Shown here: positions 35,201 through 44,200 of the stretch, piece after piece | How positions within the stretch are numbered: the first letter of the stretch is position 1 | Layout of the letters: every line of letters starts with the position of its first letter | Origin: Lytechinus variegatus | Taxonomy: Eukaryota; Echinodermata; Echinoidea; Temnopleuroida; Toxopneustidae | Direction: 5' to 3' | NCBI RefSeq assembly: GCF_018143015.1 | Contig: NC_054755.1 | Coordinates: 12,254,124 to 12,318,123 of the forward strand | Length of the DNA stretch: 64,000 nt | Notes under the pieces: generated by a model | Databases searched by the model: none | What the model saw: only the letters and a program-made list of their open reading frames with translations | Told to the model about the DNA's origin: nothing | Translations under genes and position numbers: made by a program

Positions 35201-38200
35201 TTAATTACAAGACATATGATTGATTTAGGGACCGAAAATAGACTTGCAATTGATCGCAAGTTTCTTGCAATACCCCATTAGTATTTGGTGGCATGCCTAA
35301 TTTGAAGGCATTGACTAAGTAGAATTTTAAAATCTGTATTACACAAGTATGTGGTAAGTTGTAATAAACCATTAGTTTGTTTAATAAACAGAACATCAAT
35401 TTTATATAGCTAGTCAAGTGATAAAATTAATAACCTTGTGTGATTACCTTAGATTTGTGTAATAATGGATTTAAAATATTGTTTCTATCAAAGTACTCCA
35501 ACATTTGATATGTCACATTAATTAGCATTATTGTATTTTGTATGGAAGATGAAATATTTGTTGTATTTGGTTATTTTTGCGAAGATACCACTTATGTTTC
35601 ATTTCCTCTTTGTTAGATTTAATTGTTTTTTTTGTTTTGATTTTCTAAAGCAAATTTTGACATGTCTTTCCTTCAAATTTACCACGGTCAATGTGCAGAA
35701 GTCAACCTTGTGTAAGTCAAATAATTGCCCAAATGGAAGTAAATATTTTAGACTAGAATATGCAAAGAATGTGTTTTTACAACTTTCAAAACTAAATTTT
35801 GTCAGAGAGATTCAATTTAGAGAAACATTAACCTGGGGAGCATTTCATTAACATTTTCATCTGACATGGCAGATCTGACAACTTTCCTTGATTTTGATTG
35901 GCTGAGAAGCACCGTTTGTAGCAGTGCTTTCAGCCAATCAAAACCAGGAAAAGTTGTCAGAACTGACATGTCAGATGAAAATGTTGATGAAATGCCCCCC
36001 CCGCATATTATATATTCTGCATGTAATGTAAATGACAGAGGATGTATGTAGGAAATTAACTGAAATTACTACTGTTTGATGTTGCCTTCTAGTTCATTCA
36101 AATAGAATATACATTTCGTCATTGGGCGGTTGAAACCTTTTATTTCAAAATTCAAAAATTTCAAGTACAGTTCAGAAAAAGCTTGATATTAGAGTTGTGA
36201 CGTAACTCAACTCGAACTAGCAGTCCTCTTTTGCCTCAATAGAATTCTTTACAGGAATTATGATAATACTTTTTTCAGACAGTATGAGGTTTCCATCATT
36301 GCCATATTGATAAAGTTCAGCTGATTTTGAGCTGCCCTAAATACGTTTGAATATTGAGATGTGAAGTTCGTAAACCTCAGCGACAAAACACTGTTATGAA
36401 ATTTTGAGAATAGGAGAATATTTATCTGGAATATAGGATCAGTGATTAGGAATGAGATTGTTATTCGTTCGAAAAAAAATCATTAGTTTGGCTGATATGC
36501 TTTTCTTGTTTATATGGTTGTTACCCTATATTTCAAAGTGAAGTGTTGTGTAAATTTGTAACATTCTGTATTCATTGACATGGATTTATTTTCATAATGA
36601 TAAGGGTAAGTAATCACAACTTGTTGCATTTAATTGACTTGCATATTGCATTACCATAACTCTGAATCAAGACATAGCCCTATTAGTTAAGTTGTTCGAG
36701 CAGATGATACACAGATAAAATTGGCGTATTTGATGTCACTTTGGCCCTATTTCACAAGAAACTCTCTCCTGGTTTTCAACTCTCACCCAGGATTTAAAAG
36801 CATGTTGTATGCCAACTGAATCTGATCCTATTAATTTGAGAGTAAGTTCACACGTGGGTAGGTACATGTACTTCCCCCTGATTACAATGCACAATGTATT
36901 CTAATGCACTAAAAGTTAGAAGTTTTATACCCTTTTTACACAGGATTTTCTTAGCCCCGGACTATCGCTAACCCCGTACTATCCTTAACCCCGTACTATT
37001 TTTTTTTTTTTCACACATGCCAAATTGTTATTGCTAACCCCGGATTAGGAATGCTTGCTTTTCACACACGAAACTCGCTTACCCCGGACTAGTGGTTTTT
37101 GTCGATCATTCGTAGTACAATTACTTCACTCGTACACTTTTTACACACGCTAAAATTTCCTTAACCCCATACTATAGGTGGGGCTAAATTGCCATTTAGC
37201 CCCACCTATAGTACGGGGTTAAGCTTAGCCCACTTTCGTTTTACACTCGCGATCTTAACCCCGTACTATCGCTCTTAGCACCTCAATTGCTGGGATAACC
37301 CTGCTTTTTTGCAGGGCCAAATAATTTGTACTAAAGGTGGGGTTAGCCCACTTTGCAAAAATGCTGTGTAAAAAGAAAGTGGGCTAAGCTTAACCCCGTA
37401 CTATAGATGGGGCTAAATGGCAATTTAGCCCCACCTATAGTACGGGGTTAAGGAAATTTTAGCCTGTGTAAAAAGGGTATTAATGAAGCTGTCAAGATTT
37501 TATTTTTGTTAAACACATTGGCAAGTTCAGTCCAATGTTTGATGGGGCTTTCAATCTCCTCTGTTATCTAGAATTCTTTCATGAATAATGGCCTTTATCC
37601 CTCAATTCATCTTCCAGAAGACTACAGCAGAAAAAAAAGGAAAATCATTATTAGGAAAATAGGGTCACAAACCCAGAAAATGACTTGCGCTTGTCCTAAA
37701 ATATCTGTCTCTGTGCCATTGCAGGAGTTGCGTCAGCAACAGCAAGAGGAGCTAGGATTGGGTGAGAAAGGGGAGGCAGAGATGGACATGTCAGATGAAG
37801 AAGACCAAAGTGGGACTCACAACGAGGCAAAGCGCCAACGGACAGACACTCCCACCTCAGGTACAGTACTTAAAGGGATGGTCCAGGGTAAAAAAATATT
37901 TATATCTTAATGCACAGAGTAGAATTCACTGAGCAAAATGCCGAAAATTTCATCAAAATCAGAAAACAAATAAGTTATTAAAGTTAAAAGTTTAGCAATA
38001 TTTTGTGAAAACAGTCATCATGAATGTTCATTAGGTTGACTGATGATGTCACATCCCCACTTTCCATTTTTTTATGTTATTACGTAAAATCATATTTTTT
38101 TCATTATTTCATACTTGTGTGAAAAATATGTTTCCCTTATAATGAAATATGTTGCAGCAATCAATATCTAATGCACTAAATCAGTGTCAAACAAATTTTT

Positions 38201-41200
38201 CTAGTTCTTGGAGGAAAAAATTTGAATAAACCTAATTTCATATAAGAAAATACAAAAGAAAAGTGGAGATGTGACATTAGCCCACCTAATGAATATTCAT
38301 GATGACTATTTTCACAAAATATTTCTAAACTTTAAAATTCAATAACTTTGTTATTCGATTTTGATGAAACTTTTGGCATTTTGCTCAGTGAATTCTACTC
38401 TATTTATTAAGCCATAAATACCTTTAGCCCGGACTATCCCTTTAACCCTAATTCTCCGGGGGGGGGGAGCTATAATGGCCCCCTCCCTCAACATTGCCGC
38501 TCACAGATTTTTTACTTTTTACTCGCGCAAATTTTGAGACCAAATTTGTGACGCCCGGGTGCGCGGTTACGTCATTACACAACATTATGTAAGTGCATGT
38601 CAGACCCCATATTGCTCCTAAATGTGATTTCATGTACAAATCCAATGCAAATTGTGTATTTAGCCAAAATTCATAAATGTATCATTATTTCTACTTTTAC
38701 TGATTAAACTTAATTAATTTTGCCTTGTTTATGATCAGAATTAAGTCTGGAATGATTTTCCATAAAAAACAAAGAAATACATAACAAATTCCAGGGGCGG
38801 ATCCAGCTTTCGCCAAAAGGGGGGGCCGAAAAATATTTTGATCAACATTTTTCTCGATTGGCCGCTACAATCTGGCTTTTTTTTCAGGGGGTAGTCCTAA
38901 CTAAACACTGAAGTTTTAAGTATATGTTAGTTTTTATTGCTATAAACAATATAAGGTATCTCATGTGGTCTTAATATATAATGCGAGCGCGAAGCGCGAG
39001 CTAAAAATCTTTGATATTTTATGTCCTTAGAACTGAAGATTTAGAGCAGTTTTTATAATCATGAACAAAGATAAGTATCCAACTAAACAATGCGATTGCG
39101 AAGCGCGAGCCGAAATTTTATCACATAGTAACGTGAAAAATGACTCAATTGGGACTGTTTTTAGTTATTAATGAAGAGGATACAAGTATCACCAATTAAA
39201 TAATGAGAGTGCGAAGCGCGAGTTCAAAATTTCTGATATTCCGACCTGAAAAAAATGAACAGTCTAAGCGCGTTTTTATTGAAATAAACAAGCTGTGTGT
39301 GTCAAACAATTAAATGCGAGCGCGAAGCATGAGCTGAACATTTTGATAAACATTAACAATTTGTGTAAATCAAACAACATAATGAAAGCTTGATGTGCGA
39401 GCTAAAAAATTGTGTGCAAATTGATATCAAGACTGGATATATTACATATATTATTAAGTGTCATTTAACCCTTTTGAATGGGATTCTTTACACAGGCAAT
39501 GCGAGCGCGAGCGAAAAAATTTATATAAAGTCTATTTTTCAATTCTTCCCCCACCTTTTTTTTTGTTCCTTTCGGGGTCGGGCCGGTCGTTACGAGGCTG
39601 TAAATTACACATCATGGGTAAAATACCTCTTTATTACTTTTCTTTCTGTTTTCGTAGTTCCTATCAAAGTAAAGAGTAAACTTTTTTCTGCAGGTTGTCA
39701 AAAAATAGGGGGGGGCCGGGGCCGGCTCGGCCCCCTCCTGGATCCGCGCCTGAATTCAATAAACAATAAAGTACATAAGAAATCGGTCTTGATACCATAA
39801 TTTTTTTTATTCACAATTGTTTGGAATGCTCTAAAGAATATTTTCACCAAAAAATAGCATTCTAGGAGCTTTATTTAGTGAATCAGAGCAATAAGTATGA
39901 TTTTATGAATAAATTAGCATAATTAATTCATATAAAATAAAAATATATGAATTCAGCTAAATTTACCAATGCTACTGCGTAGATTGCGTCATTCTGCAAA
40001 TTTTTGTTGTGATCGCGCAACCTGCGGCTGAGATCTTAAGGCCCCCCCCCCCGGGAATGACAAGAATCTTGGTTAACATTTTAAGTTAGAAGAGAGAAGA
40101 AAATGTTTAATCTAGGAAACCTCATATATGGCTCTAGTAATGGGGATTATGATGAAACTGTATTCATTATGATTAAAGAAATTAAGAATACCGGGTGGAT
40201 GTTTCATAAAGCTGTTCATAATTTACGAGGGACTTTTCAATCGACTGGGGATCCTTTCTTGTGGTAAATGATCTACACGAGATTTTCATTGGTGTTGATT
40301 TAGCTCTTAAAAAAAGGATCACTAGTAGTTCATGAAGTGGCTTGTATCTATGAAACACCCACTAGGTCCCCCCCCCCAAATGCTTATTTCTTCTTCCAAC
40401 CCCCCCCCCAAAAAAAAAAAAAAAATCTCATTCTGCTCCCTGAAAATGATATAAACATTAAGTAGATCTAAAAATGTATTCTTGTTACTGCAGTATTCAT
40501 TTTCTGCTTAGATTAAATGAAGAAATAAAATTGTTTCTCAAATATCCAAATTTGATGCTTAGTCAATTTTCAGTAGGATTATATGTGCAAGCAATAACAC
40601 CTGAAAATTATTTTGTTGTTCTGGACAGATTCCTCCTCGAAAAATCAGTCGATACCTCCAGCTCAGACCGATGACCAGCTCCAGCTTCAGGTCCAGGCGC
40701 TGATGCATCAGAACAATGTCCTGCGCAACCAGTTGGAGTCTCAGAAATCCAAGGATGAATCTACCATTCTGGCCCCGCCCGGGACCACGCCCACCACCGT
40801 GCCGATCGCTAACGAGGAGATGGAAATGCAGATCAAAGCACTGCAACATTCTCTTCTTAGTATGCAACAGGTACATAGGAAATATTAATTCTTTTTCTGA
40901 AAAGGGGTTATTTTTCTGCTTTTCATGTCTAATCAAGTTGCATTAAGCCTGAGGTGTATTTTTTCATTGTGCGAATACATAAATATTGCTGTTCTCTTTG
41001 TCTGTATGATTGTTCAGCTAAAATCAAATTGTTTTATTTTTCAAAGAAACCTTTTAAGGAAGTTTAATCTGATGATACCCATGACCACAGGCCCATGTCC
41101 ACAGCCATATCTATAACAATTCACAAGAAAAAAACCCCTGTAAATTAGAAGTTCTATGTCTATTAACTGTAAAGCCCCATATCAGAGTTCATTCTAATTA

Positions 41201-44200
41201 AAGAAATTTCATTTAGACAATTTTCATTATTTTTTTTGTTTCTTCAGCAACTTCAAGATACTAAGAACAAATGGAAGAAAGAAGAATCAATGCGGAAAGA
41301 AACAGAGGATAGACTTCAAGTAAGTATTCGGCACATAACCAATCTGCACTCTCCTCGACGACCTATTACATTATTTGTTATACATTTCAGTACCATTTAT
41401 GTTAGCTGTACTGTGGAAGAAATTGCCTCAAAATGATCAAGAAAATAGTATGTATATGACTCACATGAGAATTAGCTTAAACTTATTGGCCAGGATTCAC
41501 AAAGCCCACTGTTTCGAAGAGTGGAATCATTAATACGAAATGGTGGACTCATTAAACAATAGCATGCCAACACCATGGCCATGGCAACAGGCATCAATTT
41601 GGCTCACGGTGACAAAGCGTGCATCATCATTGGATATTTTTTTATTATCATCTATATAGAGTGTTTTAGCGATACATTGAAATCGCATATTTTGGTCTGC
41701 ATCAATTGCCCATGCAGTATCAGAGCATATCCCTAAAAAGGACCGAAATCCTATATCTCATAGGCTCCTGTACAAAATTTGCCGTTGAGTATGAGGCCAT
41801 ATTCAACAGTCTAGTGTGCATGCCTTATTGTGTGAAATATACAACACGTTCAACAATGAAAGCAATGCGATGTGCAGTATAGATCACAATTATGCTCAAT
41901 GGTGTCATAATGAACTACTGTAAACGCTGTTTTTTTCGCGGGATTAATTTTTCGCGCTTGGCGGCTTCAAAACATATTCGCGGGTTTTTAAATTCGCGCT
42001 GCACACTCCATTAGGCATAAATCACAAAGTCACTTCCTTCTTGCCATCTGTGAATGGTTTTAATTGAAATTTCAGCAACGAAATTGTATTTTCTGATCAT
42101 AATTTTAGCTCTAAGGTGGCATAATTCAGCATTGTTTTGATCTAATCATGAGCTATTGTGACATTTGGCGCAACTTTTCTTTGCGGGGCGGACATCGGGA
42201 AAGGCAAAACGGAGGCGCTGCTAGGCTGCTGGCCTGGATCGGGGGGGATTACGGGTATTCAAAGTGCATGGGATCAATCAACAAACATGGGCGATCGACC
42301 CAACGTCTTCTCAAAAACTAAACAGATCTAAACACTCACCAATCAAACAGCAAAAGCAATTTATATTTCAACCAAAATCATAATTTAAATACCGATCTGC
42401 GACTGTTAAAAAAATGATCGCATTGCTTTTAGTACAAATTCTCGCGATGCACATGATATTGGAGCTCAAGCTTGCTTGCGTAAATGCCGCCCTCTTTAGA
42501 TCAAATTATGCAGTCTCTTTGCCAAAACGATACACCTAATTGAACCGAGGTTCAAAACTTGCATTAAAATAGATGCTCATAAATTCGCGTGTTTTTAAAT
42601 TTGTGCTCGCTGATCTTGCTGCGAAATACGCGAAAATTTCCACACCACGAATTTTTCCACTTTTACAGTATATGAAATTTGCATGTCAACGACCAAAATT
42701 GGTCCTATGAAGTGATGATGCCGTAATGATAAGTGATATCACTTCTTAAATCAGATTTCTCACTCTTATTTTTTTGTGGGGAGGGTGGGATAGATATTAA
42801 TTATATTGGATGGCTTTATTTCATGAAATAACAGAAATTTTAGACTCGTTAGGGCCAATATTCCACTCGTCTGCGATTTGTGGAACTCGTGGAATATATC
42901 TGGTATTCCATTCTGAGCCATCCAATATAATATAAATATGCAGGGTAAAGCTTCTTTTTATACAGGAAATCTGCATAATTGCATAAACCATGGGTTTAAC
43001 CAATGATTTGAAAACAAACTTTATGAATTCAGCCTATCTTTTTGGAATCTTAAATTGTTCTCTGCTCTTAACAGTGTCAATTATTGGAGGGATTTTTTGA
43101 TGATATCAAATAAAGGGATCAATTTCATCATATAAAACATGTAAATGAGCAGTACTCTTTTGGGCATTAGTAACTTTGAATCAGTACAAATATACATACA
43201 GCTTCCCTCATGGTTTTCAGACTGTTCCAAAGATCTCCATAATTCTTAAAGGACAAGTCCACCCCAACAAAAAGTTGATTTGAAAAAAAGGAGAAAAATC
43301 CAACAAGCAAAACACTGAAAATTTCATCGAAATTGGATGCAAAATAAGAAAGTTATGAAAATTCAAATTTTCGTTTGTATATGCACATTCTGGTCAGTAT
43401 GCAAATTGGCAGACTGATGATGTCACCCTCGAACTATTTCTTTTGTATTTTATTATATGAAATATTCTTATTTTCTCCTGCTTGTCAAGTGATACAGAGT
43501 TTTATTTCTCCCTGAACATGTAGAATTACCATTATTTTAACAGTTTATGGTAAGTTGAGTTGGTCCTTTTTGTCAAATCTGTAAAAATTGAAATTATTGT
43601 ATAATTCAAACAATAAAAAACAAAAGAAACAGTGAGTGATGGACATCATCGACTCTCTCATTTGCATATTGCCGAGTTGTGTATTTAACTGTTTTGTGAA
43701 ATATAAGTGAAACTTTAAAATGTCATAACTTTCTTATTTTACATCCGATTTCGATGAAATTTGCATCGTTTTGTTTGTTTGATTTTTCTCTATCGACTCA
43801 AATCAACAATTTTCTGGGGTGGTCTTGAGTTGACCTTGAATTAATAATTTGCATAGGTACAGTGCTATTATTAAATACTTGTCAAACCTTCCCCACCAAA
43901 AATTCTGAATAAAGCCCCCTGGCTCCTAGACTATAATACTGTCCAAGGGGGACAAGAATAATGATCTTTATGTGCAGGTTGTTTTTACGAACAGTTCTCA
44001 CAAATAGGGATTCTCTGTAAGGGTATTTCTGTACAGGTGGTCATTAGAGCAAGTTTGATTGTATTCATAACTTTTTTTTAAAGAGCTCTTTATACAGAGT
44101 TTCCTCTCTCTGCTATTAAATCTGTTTATTCATGATTGTTGTCTGCAGTCGGTAGAAGCACAGTTATCGAGCAGGAGTGACCCGGTGCCTACGAAAGCGG

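Noticed and set aside
41248..41436. ENOX exon extending past 41319
   Set aside because: A GTAAGT donor lies at 41320 and the extension (HITNLHSPRRPITLF) has no family support.
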